Positions 1-7,891 of a DNA stretch of 12,607 bases are shown piece by piece; the stretch's first letter is position 1, and the number at the start of each line of letters is the position of its first letter. The notes beneath the pieces are model-generated. The model saw only the letters and a program-made list of their open reading frames with translations. It ran no database searches and had not been told where the DNA came from. Made by a program: the position numbers and the translations under genes. Location of the stretch: NCBI GenBank assembly GCA_003024985.2, contig PXIH01S0001130.1. One strand, written 5' to 3'. The stretch comes from Euperipatoides rowelli. Taxonomy: Eukaryota > Onychophora > Udeonychophora > Euonychophora > Peripatopsidae.

Positions 1-397
1 TAAAAACAATTTGGACATTTTTTTGCAAACTGATGAATATTTTAAGTGTTTAATTTGATTGATTGATTGGATTTGTGTAAAAGTTTTATTAGACTCACAT
101 CTAGACTAAACTAAACTAAACTAATTAGTAAATATTAAATTGCAAATTATGTTGGAAATTGCACTTGGTTTCTCAGACTTCTTTGTAATACTTATATAGC
201 ATATAAATATTACCTAGGTGCCATGAGTATCACCTGTGATCTCATATGTTAAATCATAACTTCTTTTTGTTTTGTACCGTATCTGTATTTATATATCACA
301 ATTTTTCTATTAATAAAAGTTATTTTATTTTTATTATGGCCCCGGGGTAATCATTTTTTTTTTTAAATGATGGCAGTCTTAACACTGGGGCTTAAAG
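1..397. other. Gene-free AT-rich stretch
   Basis: Apart from the pentamer repeat and a GGCCCCGGGG patch near 338-347 followed by a T-run, I see no gene, RNA or bounded element. The left end of the transposon represented by the pseudogene at 398 may lie here but could not be placed. Confidence 0.5.
104..124 (+). repeat. Short ACTAA pentamer tandem repeat
   Basis: ACTAA is repeated about four times with no interruption, next to a short GATT repeat at 58-69. It is a simple microsatellite. Confidence 0.8.
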
Positions 398-633
398 GTG
401 CGTAATTTCCTCAAAAAAATTTCAAATTATTGGATCGGTCAAGAGGGATCAATTGCATGGCCATCAAGGTCACCTGTCATCACTCCCCTTAATTTATTTC
501 TGTGGGGCTGCATAAAAGACCAAGTGGCGGAATTATGGTACAGGATTGTCCGTTTGGAGAGAAATCGAGTAGAGTAGCCTACAGACTAGATATTCTTAGA
601 GCTACAAAAGGAACACATTTGGAAGTTTACTAA
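398..633 (+). pseudogene. Tc1/mariner-group transposase C-terminus, decayed
   Basis: From 398 a frame reads VRNFLKKISNYWIGQEGSIA and continues WPSRSPVITPLNLFLWG and IKDQV to about 526. This corresponds to the widespread transposase pattern WPPRSPDLTPLDFFLWG near the third catalytic residue of the IS630/Tc1/mariner DDE/D group. A second frame from 580 reads YRLDILRATKGTHLEVY and stops with TAA at 631-633, matching the C-terminal end of the same family. The two frames differ, and the linker of about 55 bases is shorter than usual, so a deletion or frameshift separates them. Both acidic positions in the motif are lost (PDL to PVI, PLD to PLN), so the copy is inactive. No terminal inverted repeats were identified. 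Confidence 0.75.
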
Positions 634-1439
634 CCAGTAACCACAATTCTAAATGTTTGTAAAAAAAATTAAACTATAGCCCTATGTAGTTTGCTTTTCA
701 ATATCTGTTAGAAGTTTTTTTTATATTTGTATTTTCTTAATCATGTGAATAAATTGCGTACAACCAGTATTTAAAATTCATTTAAAAAGTGATAAAATAA
801 TTAATTATAAACAATCATTAATAAAATGTAGGCTACGTATGATTAGTTTATGGTATTTTACTAACTTAACCCTTTAATATTGGTGTAGTCTACATAGATT
901 TGTGCTTCCGTAATGAAATTAACGTACAATATTTACATCTTTTTTTTTTTAGTCTGGACCACTAAAGGTAACATTTTGTTTTCAGCATTTTTTTTTTGTA
1001 GGCTACTATTATAGGCCTACGTGGTAATTTTTTTTTTTTTCACACTTTTAAAATATTTTTAAAATTAACTTAGTGTTATTTTTTGCACTTTAGTTGGATA
1101 GGCTACTTCTATGTTCCTTTCTGCCATTATGTTTCTGGCCGTCTGACCAGTTACAATCTTTGGCATTAAATACAAATACAAATATGTNGGACAACAACAG
1201 ACTACAGTCCAGCGAGGTTGTCCCTAGTCCTAATCTATTTTTTTTTTTTTAATGCACCAATAGCCTACCATAATTTGTTTTCATTTCATTTTCTCAACTA
1301 GCCTATTTTAATTGATTGAATTATTGATCCTATGAGAATGCAGTGTTACTGGTAATAAAAAGTTGGCATAACTTGTATCTTGAATTAATAAAAATCTAGT
1401 GTTTACTAAATTTTATTTTCCTTAAAATCTTTTTTTATA
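634..1439. other. Gene-free AT-rich stretch with T-runs
   Basis: Several T-runs of about 9 to 14 bases occur (near 941, 988, 1028 and 1237). One undetermined base (n) is at 1188. A perfect 7-bp inverted repeat GGACAAC/GTTGTCC is at 1189-1195 and 1217-1223. No coding signal was seen. Confidence 0.5.
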
Positions 1440-1690
1440 TTTTTACTAGCAGAAAAGCACCGGCGTTCCGGGGTGAGGGGATGAGAGAAAAGTAGGTGGT
1501 AGGGTGACCCAATTTAATAATAGCCTGTATTTTTCACTGGGTCCTAGGGAGTAAGTATGCCAAATTTAGTCCCCATTCGTCCAACAGTTTAGAAATTGCT
1601 TGTGTGTGTGTGTGGGGGGGGGGGGGGGGGGCATCCATAAGGCCAGAGTGTAAGTATGCTAAATTTAGTGGAGATTGAATATAGAACATA
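1440..1690 (+). mobile_element. Probable retrotransposon 3'-end fragment
   Basis: TACTAGCAG followed by GCACCGGCGTTCCGGGGTGAGG, and then ATGCCAAATTTAGT with CGTCCAACAGTTTAGAAATTGC, resemble the 3' region of RTE-like LINEs or derived SINEs in invertebrates. Those often read CCCGGCGTTGCCCGGG and ATGCCAAATTTGGTGAAGAT. The fragment has local G+C enrichment unlike its flanks. The 20-mer GTAAGTATGCYAAATTTAGT occurs twice (1551-1570 and 1650-1669) with a TG repeat and G-run between. The family is assigned from memory of motifs and is uncertain. Confidence 0.4.
1601..1631 (+). repeat. TG microsatellite followed by an 18-G run
   Basis: About six TG units (1601-1612) lead directly into 18 consecutive G (1614-1631). 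The run lies between the two copies of the 20-mer noted for the surrounding fragment. Confidence 0.85.
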
Positions 1691-1863
1691 CAAATTATGG
1701 ATAGTCATGACAACATCCAGACATTTGATTTTATAATATGATTGTAAATTAAGCTTATAAATTTTTTTATAATAGACCTATTCTTAAAGTCTAAATTTAA
1801 TAATATACAGTATAAAAGGCCAGTTTGGTCACTTTGATCAAGATGTCTGTCACACTGCTCAGT

Positions 1864-1895
1864 CATCTTCGGCGAGCCGATGACGCTCGAAGATG
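1864..1895. repeat. GC-rich hairpin
   Basis: CATCTTCG at 1864-1871 pairs with CGAAGATG at 1888-1895, and an alternative inner stem TCGGC/GCCGA lies at 1869-1880. The patch has several CpG in a CpG-poor region. It may be a transposon remnant; I could not assign it. Confidence 0.5.
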
Positions 1896-2384
1896 TTTTA
1901 GCTCTATTTTTTAAACTAGTATAAAATAATAGGCTAGGCCTGTAATGATGATAATAGGCCTATAACAATTATTTAAAATGATTTTCATCTTTTACTTTAA
2001 AATAGCTTTGAAAACAATTTACAAATATGTGGCACGAATTTGTAAACAGCACGTAAGATGTAATCATGTAGGCCTAATAAATGAATTGTTGACATTATTA
2101 GACTCACTTTTATAGACTAGAGGTTAATTTATTACACTGTTCTATTGTTTTTATTTCAATAAAATTATTTACAAGATTCACCTTTAAAATTATTAAGTTA
2201 CATTAATATTTTCAAAGTAGGCTATATTATAGCCCATGGGGGGAGGGGAAGTCTAAAAATGATTAATATAAATGCAGTAGGCCTACTTATGGTATTTCAG
2301 GGTTTTTTTTTTTTTTTTCAAGATTGTCGACAGATGTGTTTTAAAATCTCAAGTTTTAATTGTTAATGTTCCTTCTAAATAGCT

Positions 2385-2401
2385 TTTGGGATTTTCCCAA
2401 A
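2385..2401 (+). promoter_or_regulatory. Palindromic kappaB-like site in a small hairpin
   Basis: GGGATTTTCCC at 2388-2398 fits the kappaB consensus. It sits inside a 7-bp inverted repeat (TTTGGGA at 2385-2391, TCCCAAA at 2395-2401). It may be a Rel site or a chance palindrome. Confidence 0.25.
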
Positions 2402-3231
2402 GATTAATTTGTTTTTTTAATAAATTTAATTTAATACATGTTTATCAGTACAGTAGGCTATATATAGTATTAGCAAACTTTGTGCTTAGCTGCGTCCAAT
2501 TGCCTGGTACAACTGAACTACTGTATTTATTGTAATTAGTTACCAAAGTTTAACAGGTTTGGAAAAAAAAAATCATTTTATTTAAATTCTTGACTATTGC
2601 ATAAACACACACATGAGGCAACTGGTTTTTTTTGTCTCCTAATAATGTGCTGTATATCTTTGTTGTTAAAACTAACAGGGAGGAGGGGTAATAGATTCTT
2701 AAAAGTAAGGTATTAGGGTTTGTGGAATACCGGTATACTTTAACTCACAAGAGTACAAGCTGTCAGTGTATGAGTCTCATTTTGGTCTTTTTATCATTTC
2801 AATGTAGGCTACATGATTTTTTTACTGTCAAACTATTATTTGAAAGCAAACTTAAGGATTATTGTAGCCTACAGTTAATTTTTTATTTACGCTGGCCTTG
2901 TGTTCTTAGAAATCAGTGTGTAAATCAAACAAATTTTCCATAGGAAATAATGATTTCAATGCTAAGGATTATGGGAAGTGATGAAAAAAACCACTGCATT
3001 TCTTTTATTCTATTCACTATTATTAACCTCTTGTTAGGTTCTTTTGTTAAAAATTGTACCTATAGATGTGGGTAGCCTATTAGTGGAGGGATGGATTCGA
3101 ATTTAGGCTAATAGGCATAACATTTATTCATAGAAAAACACTCCTGACATGCAAACATTATAAATAATTCCTTGTCAAGTTAGTTACCGGTACCTACTTA
3201 AATTTAAATTTAAAATTTTACATTTGTTCCA

Positions 3232-3254
3232 TTGAAGTTTCATTTAAACTTCAA
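3232..3254. repeat. Perfect 9-bp hairpin
   Basis: TTGAAGTTT (3232-3240) and AAACTTCAA (3246-3254) are perfectly complementary around a 5-base loop. Function is unknown. Confidence 0.7.
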
Positions 3255-4339
3255 AGTTTTCTGTCTCCTGTTTGCAAGTGAAATAGCTTAGCATATAAGA
3301 AAGTCTTTAAAAAAAAAAAAAAAAAAACTAAGCTTTTTCTACTAAATTTTTTTGTTATAATTTTTCAGTGATGGAATATTGCACACACAAAATAAACTTA
3401 ACTACAGTACGGTATTTTTTAAATTAGCCTAGGCTATAACAATGTTTCATCAACAGTCAAATAAACACTTGTCTTTTATTAAAAATAGATATCATTTTTA
3501 AAATCTTTAAAATCCCTTATAAATTTTAAAATTGCAATATTATACATGACTATTAAGAAAAAGAGAAGGGGTGGTTGAGGGAAAGGTGCATTTGTAATAA
3601 GCTAGTCTATAGAAAAATGAACACATCTTTGTGACCCTAATTTCTATGTAATATTTATTAATTTATCATAAGTATAAATTAAATTAGTATTTGCCTAATT
3701 AGCCTACTGTTTAAATTAAACACACATATTTTTTTTTTAAATAAAAAGCCTCACGAGAACTCCATCGAACTATTGGAGGTATTTCTCCAATTCATTTTCT
3801 TGAAAATATCCTAACTAAACAGAATGATATATTGTTTTTTCCAGTACAGTACAATTAAAATAAAAAATCCAGCAAAACTGGCTTCTGATCTGAACAGGAT
3901 TTCCACTGTAGGCCTATAGCCAAGTAAACAATTGGTTGCTTCCAGACTATATTTATCTGACTGGAAAATAAATCACCAAAATTATAATTTTTTTAAACAT
4001 TAAATGCTTTTAAAGTAAATAAATTTAAATCTAATTCAAAATTAATGCATTGATGAATTTGATATGACCTACATAACACTGTAGGCCTACATACTGTAAG
4101 CTGATTTTTAAAAATTGTTGAACTTGAGTGCATCTGTTTTGATAAGGCCTAAAAATATATTTTCTTGTGTGATGTCATCCACTGAATAATTTCATCTGCA
4201 ATAGGGTTATCTCTAATGAATAAAATGTCAGTCTCACATTCCATTGATGATAATTAATAAATGTTAACATTAGAAGCTATGGTCAAAGGAACTGTTTAGC
4301 CAGCCCTATTTAGGTTTAAGTTTATTTCAGAAAATAATT

Positions 4340-4382
4340 TTAATCCAATACATGAGTAGTACGTATAACAAAATTGGATTAA
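4340..4382. repeat. Perfect 10-bp inverted repeat
   Basis: TTAATCCAAT (4340-4349) and ATTGGATTAA (4373-4382) are exact reverse complements separated by 23 bases. This could be chance, or part of an unrecognised element. Confidence 0.5.
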
Positions 4383-4525
4383 TACTTTATAAGTATAAAT
4401 CTCTAGCCCTATGTAGGATATGAGAATTATTTACAAATTTAATTATTATTACTAATTATAAAATATAAAATAGAACTGTTAATAATAATAGAAAAATAAG
4501 TTTAAAATATTATGTTACATTTTAA

Positions 4526-5041
4526 TTATTTTATCATTTTCAACATTGAAGGAATAGCAGATTTGGCAAAGCTTTGGGTTCTATCAAAAGGAAAGAAAAA
4601 ATCTTTTGAGTGCCTTGTAAAATGATTGGATTGATCAAGCCTGGAAACACGGAGAAATTGTGGAAATTTTACAAAAAAGGAATTTGCTAATTTATTGATT
4701 TTTATTGTTCTGTTTTCTAAAGACTCTAATTTTAGGATTAACAAAGCTTTGAACATCATAGTTGATATTCCAGTCACTCAATAATATTTTTACCATTCTT
4801 TTTTTGAACATTTTCTAAATCCTTTATTTGACTGCTTGGTATGGATTCAGATCAGACTTCTGCATTATATTCTAAGACTGGCCTAAAAAATATATTATTT
4901 CAGTTAAAGAATTAATCTCCAGACCTAACTTTTTTAATCGATATACTGTATAACAAAAAATCTTTTGTTTGCTTTTGAAATCACATAATCTATGTGGCTG
5001 TTCCATTTTAAATTGTGCTGAACAATCCTAACATTTTACAT
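4526..5041 (-). pseudogene. LINE ORF2 relic, C-terminal part
   Basis: Read on the minus strand, this continues the reverse transcriptase split by the hAT insertion. In order: NLKWNSHIDYV and SKANKRFF (5014 down to about 4955), equivalent to the usual NLxWxxHI...KANKRL region; RPVLEYNAEV followed by a stop where Trp is usual, then QIKDLENVQKK (about 4890 to 4805); and an 83-codon open stretch 4777-4526. That last stretch holds KLESLENRTIKINKLANSFF, FTRHS and FDRTQSFAKSAIPSMLKM, equivalent to the LExRRxxLxxxFA and RTxRYxxSAIPYLxRL tail of CR1/L2/jockey-like elements, ending at a natural TAA. Several stops and frame changes make it a dead copy. AT-rich DNA below 4526 is likely its 3' UTR. The clade within the CR1/L2/jockey group is not resolved. 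Confidence 0.8.
5034..5041. repeat. Target site duplication, left copy (TTTTACAT)
   Basis: Exact 8-bp match to 5440-5447 bounding the hAT element. Its sequence belongs to the interrupted LINE. Confidence 0.85.
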
Positions 5042-5439
5042 CAAGGTTTAAGTTTATGTGGACCGCAAAAAAAAGGAAAGTTTCATAAACAATTTTCATT
5101 GAAATGCTCCAACTCCCACTTTTCTTCAAAATTTCTATTTTCGCAGCAATTTTTCGTTTATTTCTACTACCACTTGGCTTTGATAGAGACATGCTGAATA
5201 CAAAGGACTGAAATAAATGAATAATCGTTGAAATTGTTTAAAATAATACGACATTTTAATAAATAGTAATATTTTTTCTTGAACATTAACTTACCAGACA
5301 CTGAATAATTGCACAAATTAATAAGCGTTTTACAGAAATGGCACGCCTGTGCGTAAAGTGACGCGATATTAGCATATATTAATTGGCTGGGCCTGGGCCG
5401 CACAAATAATTGCTTAGGGCCGCGAGTTTGACACCCCTG
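5042..5439 (-). mobile_element. hAT deletion derivative inserted in the LINE
   Basis: The right end is GGGCCGCGAGTTTGACACCCCTG. Its reverse complement begins CAGGGGTGTCAAAC, a classic hAT terminus. The left end CAAGGTTTAAG...GTGGACCGC is a decayed version of the same. Both sides are flanked by an identical 8-bp target duplication TTTTACAT (5034-5041 and 5440-5447), the size typical of hAT. On the minus strand an ATG at 5192 starts MSLSKPSGSRNKRKIAAK; in another frame RNFEEKWELEHF lies at 5136-5101. This is the N-terminal hallmark of ZBED/GTF2IRD2-like hAT transposases, which normally run to several hundred residues. After about 45 codons the sequence passes straight into the left terminus, so nearly all the transposase gene is deleted. 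The 5' leader is 5193-5416. Confidence 0.85.
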
Positions 5440-5447
5440 TTTTACAT
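5440..5447. repeat. Target site duplication, right copy (TTTTACAT)
   Basis: Exact partner of 5034-5041, immediately after the terminal CTG of the hAT element. Confidence 0.85.
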
Positions 5448-5885
5448 GTTTTTGAATTCTTTATTAATGTATTATTTAGTTCAATTTTGATGGGCTTCAC
5501 TTTTTGTAGATAAACTATGTAACATAAATGTTGTTTTTATTTTAGGTTGAGGTTCATTCCTTGTTTTTGAGCTTGATCATCAATTTCAATTAGGTTATTG
5601 AGTTTTCAATTATCAATGGAAATGAAGAATTATTAGCACTAATAACTATTGATGTATCAGCTACAGTATATATTATCTGTTTACAAAATTTAAGTCAATC
5701 TTATTTGTTATGATGAAAACCAGACCACCCAGAACTGAGCCCTGAGGAACTCCATTTTTATTTAAGATTGTAAATTTATCGTTGGAATTTGGAATTCTAT
5801 AATATTGCTTTCTACTTGACAAAAATGAATAAAACCATCTGATTATACTTAAAACACAATATTGAAGTTCACTTCTTTATAATAG
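5448..5885 (-). pseudogene. LINE reverse-transcriptase relic, catalytic part
   Basis: Minus-strand translation gives RWFYSFLSSRKQYY (5840-5799), then NGVPQGSVLG (5756-5727), the classic GVPQGSxLGPLLF reverse-transcriptase block. A degraded catalytic box follows, reading YTVADTSIVIS (5670-5638) where YADDTSIVIS is expected. Below that, YLQKVKPIKIELNNTLIK (about 5515-5462) matches the weakly conserved stretch before the LGI motif. The relic appears truncated at about 5885; I found no endonuclease domain or earlier RT motifs upstream. It continues at 5033 beyond the hAT insertion. The catalytic Asp pair is disrupted and stops interrupt the frame, so it is inactive. Confidence 0.8.
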
Positions 5886-6037
5886 CTTATAGGATAATAC
5901 TGTACATTAAAATATTGATACATTTAGCTGCTGAAGTGTAATAATTGTGTCATTTCATAATTTTTGATTTTTTATTTATTTAAAATGTTATAAAGTAGGC
6001 TATCATGAAAAGAAAGTTTTTTTTTAAAGCAAAATTA

Positions 6038-6343
6038 CAGTAAAATCCCTCAAGTCCGAATTAATCTGAAACAAGCTCTGCACATCTGACTCAAGTTGTT
6101 CGGATTGTACAGAATTTCTATAGGCCTATATCCATTAATTTTTTTTTATTTTTTATTGACTAATAGGCTGCAAGACAATGGTAGGACTGAGATCCAGACA
6201 CTAGTACTCTAGTATCTGTATATCAGACCTACCATTTTCCTGCAGCCTATTAGACTATCAAAACATTTTTTAAAATTTGTTTTATGTTTTCGGACTGGGT
6301 GGTCTTTCGGACTGGAGGGGTTCGAAGTGGCAGGGTTTTACTT
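6038..6343. mobile_element. pogo-like non-autonomous foldback element
   Basis: The left end reads TA|CAGTAAAATCCCT and the right end AGGGTTTTACTT|TA, giving terminal inverted repeats flanked by a TA duplication (6036-6037 and 6344-6345), as in the Tc1/mariner/pogo superfamily. TCCGAA-type words (AGTCCGAA, TTCGGACT) recur inside both arms, recalling Tigger/pogo-like ends of the form CAGTAAAACCTC...TCGAAC. There is no coding capacity. A strong inverted repeat occupies its centre (6160-6253), making the whole unit a nested palindrome. Superfamily assignment rests on ends and TA duplication. Confidence 0.75.
6160..6253. repeat. Long hairpin, 45-bp arms with 4-base loop
   Basis: Arms 6160-6204 and 6209-6253 match as inverted repeats at 39 of 45 positions by my count, around the loop TACT. 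It lies near the centre of the pogo-like element. RNA from either strand would fold into one long imperfect hairpin similar in size to a miRNA precursor; the DNA could extrude a cruciform. Transcription is not evident from the sequence. Confidence 0.9.
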
Positions 6344-6393
6344 TATAAGAATACAGAAGCCTACTTAAAATACTTCCCTAAGTAGGTTTGAAG

Positions 6394-7068
6394 CAGGGCC
6401 ATAACTAGAGGCTTGAGGGCTCGTCAAAATTTTATTGGGACTCCCCCCCCCCTTCTCCGTAAAATATACTTTAAAATCTTTTCAGACACACTAACTGGCT
6501 ATCAGATTTATCACTTGAACGATACAATAGAGGAGGATTGACTTTTAAGAAAAGTGTGTTAAGCTAGTTACGTTGTAGTAGGCTACAATTCATGATAAAA
6601 TATCATTTGCTATAGATAGTTGCTAAAATAATGTTTGTCTCTTCTTTGAAGAGCATACTTTAGTACCTACCTTACTTGAGTTTAATTTATCAATATTGGG
6701 TAAAAAAAATGTAGGAAGCCCTAACCAACTAATTTTGCATGAAAATAAAATTTATAAGCCTCATTCTAATTAATATACTAGGCATTGTGTTATTGAGTTC
6801 TAAGCCAAGTATGTAAGGAGGAGTGTACAGTACATGACGATAAAGCAATGATCAATCGAAGAAATGAGACAGAAATCAGATTTACAGTACCGTAGGCCTA
6901 TATAATTATTAGTAAAATATTGTAACTCAATAGTCATGTACACTGTTCACCTCATTATTTTGGGATTCATTGTCTTAAATAAAATTAATAATGGGGGGGG
7001 GGGGGAGAGGCTTAGGTTGGGTACCTGTGGTATTTTGCCACTCATGCCACCCTGGACTTAAGGACCTG
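6394..7068. mobile_element. hAT-like non-autonomous element with C/G runs
   Basis: The left end starts CAGGGCCATAACTAGAGG. The reverse complement of the right end starts CAGGTCCTTAAGTCCAGG, a 13 of 18 match. Flanks are GTTTGAAG (6386-6393) and ATTTGAAG (7069-7076), a 7 of 8 match expected of an aged hAT target duplication. A 10-C run sits 49 bases in from the left end (6443-6452), and a 13-G run about 63 bases in from the right end (6993-7005), so the homopolymers are mirror partners within the inverted ends. No transposase frame is visible. Boundaries are inferred by eye. Confidence 0.65.
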
Positions 7069-7108
7069 ATTTGAAGTATTTATTACCTTGATTTTTATTC
7101 TACTAGAC

Positions 7109-7392
7109 CAGCTATGTCCAACATGCGGCCCAATTGAAGCTTTTTTTGGGCCCTTCCGAAGTTTGCAGAAAACAAAAAACTTAGCAAATTTTGTCCTTTC
7201 TGTTATCAAAACATGCTGACAAAAAAAATGCTTATCAAACCCTACACGAAGTCATAAAATGTCCATACAACTAAAAAAAAAAAGCTATCAAAATCTTTAG
7301 TACAGTCAAATTTTGTCATTGTACGGCTCACAATAGATCACCAGTAATTTTTTTTTTTTGGCCTGACAAACAATTTCAGTTTGACATCACTG
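7109..7392. mobile_element. hAT-like MITE, 284 bp
   Basis: The left end CAGCTATGTCCAAC and the reverse-complemented right end CAGTGATGTCAAAC agree at 11 of 14 positions, and GCGGCCC/CAGGCC words follow as in many hAT termini. Flanks are TACTAGAC (7101-7108) and GACTAGAC (7393-7400), 7 of 8 identical. It is non-coding. It sits only 40 bases after the previous hAT-like element. Confidence 0.65.
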
Positions 7393-7459
7393 GACTAGAC
7401 TAACCTAATTTTAATAATTTATTGTTCAGACATGCTGTAATAAAAAAATAAAAAAATTT

Positions 7460-7513
7460 GAGCCAGAGGCCACATAAAATGATGCCCTATGAGTTGCAAG
7501 TCACCAATTTCTG
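7460..7513 (-). mobile_element. Probable hAT terminus fragment
   Basis: The reverse complement begins CAGAAATTGGTGACTTGCAA and includes GTGGCCTCTGGCTC, resembling hAT ends of the form CAGNGGTGGCCAACTTGCGGCCC...GTGGCCC. No partner end or target duplication was found, so it is at best a truncated copy. Confidence 0.35.
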
Positions 7514-7635
7514 GACCCTATAGCCTAGTCACAACTCTCAGTGATACCACATTGACAAGCTCATTTTATGGTGTTTACAGCTTACACACACAAAAAAAAA
7601 AGTATATATTTATTGGCTGTTGGATAACAATTCCT

Positions 7636-7883
7636 CGGTCAGATTTCGTTATCTGATCACCAATATGGCTGACGGTATTAAGTTGAAATTATCTAGATTG
7701 GTGCTCAGCAAAAGATTATTTCACCTCTGGATTACCCTACGAGAGTTCAGGGTTACGGTAAAGTTAAGACTAAAGAAAATATACTAAAATCAGTGAGAAA
7801 AAATACTAAATCCACACGTTGTTTTAGTGGTCTTGCGACTCCTAGCGTTAATTATGTTGGTGGGCAGATAACGGAATCAGACC
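7636..7883. mobile_element. Inverted-repeat MITE, 248 bp, 8-bp duplication
   Basis: GGTCAGATTTCGTTATCTG (7637-7655) and the reverse complement of 7865-7883 agree at 17 of 19 positions. Weaker similarity continues inward to about 40 bases (CACCAA, then ACG in both). The flanks carry an exact 8-bp direct repeat CAATTCCT (7628-7635 and 7884-7891). This size suits hAT or P-type transposases, but the ends lack the hAT CAG start, so the superfamily is open. It is non-coding and ends about 890 bases before the RING exon. Confidence 0.7.
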
Positions 7884-7891
7884 CAATTCCT

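Larger units (their letters stand above)
1691..4525. other. Long gene-free AT-rich stretch
   Basis: No exon or bounded transposon was recognised in about 2.8 kb. What can be seen: the GC-rich hairpin near 1864, the kappaB-like palindrome near 2385, small hairpins at 3232-3254, 3772-3791 and 4340-4382, a T-run near 2303, a G-rich patch at 2238-2249, an A-run near 3309, and many TAGGCCTA-type words. A 73-codon open frame at 2722-2943 has no family resemblance. The part nearest 4526 is probably the 3' untranslated end of the minus-strand LINE. Confidence 0.5.

Noticed and set aside
868-885. TTAACCCTTTAAT as another piggyBac end
   Set aside because: No matching inverted partner ending AGGGTTAA at a plausible distance, and internal sequence unlike the 10751 element.
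2722-2943. 73-codon open frame on the plus strand
   Set aside because: No family motif, begins and ends within AT-rich DNA, cysteine- and leucine-rich composition typical of chance T-rich frames, and no splice context.
5015-5197. 60-codon open frame on the plus strand
   Set aside because: It straddles the LINE/hAT junction antisense to both recognised coding remnants, so it is a shadow.
5167-5403. 78-codon open frame on the minus strand
   Set aside because: It lies in the leader of the hAT element and overlaps the transposase ATG (5192) in a different frame; it has no transposase motif of its own.
6160-6253. Conventional miRNA gene
   Set aside because: The hairpin is long and symmetric, sits at the centre of a TA-flanked foldback element, and has no independent evidence of transcription; a transposon origin is simpler.
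6437-6446. Third kappaB match GGGACTCCCC
   Set aside because: It is created by a C-homopolymer inside a hAT-like end, so the match is probably incidental.
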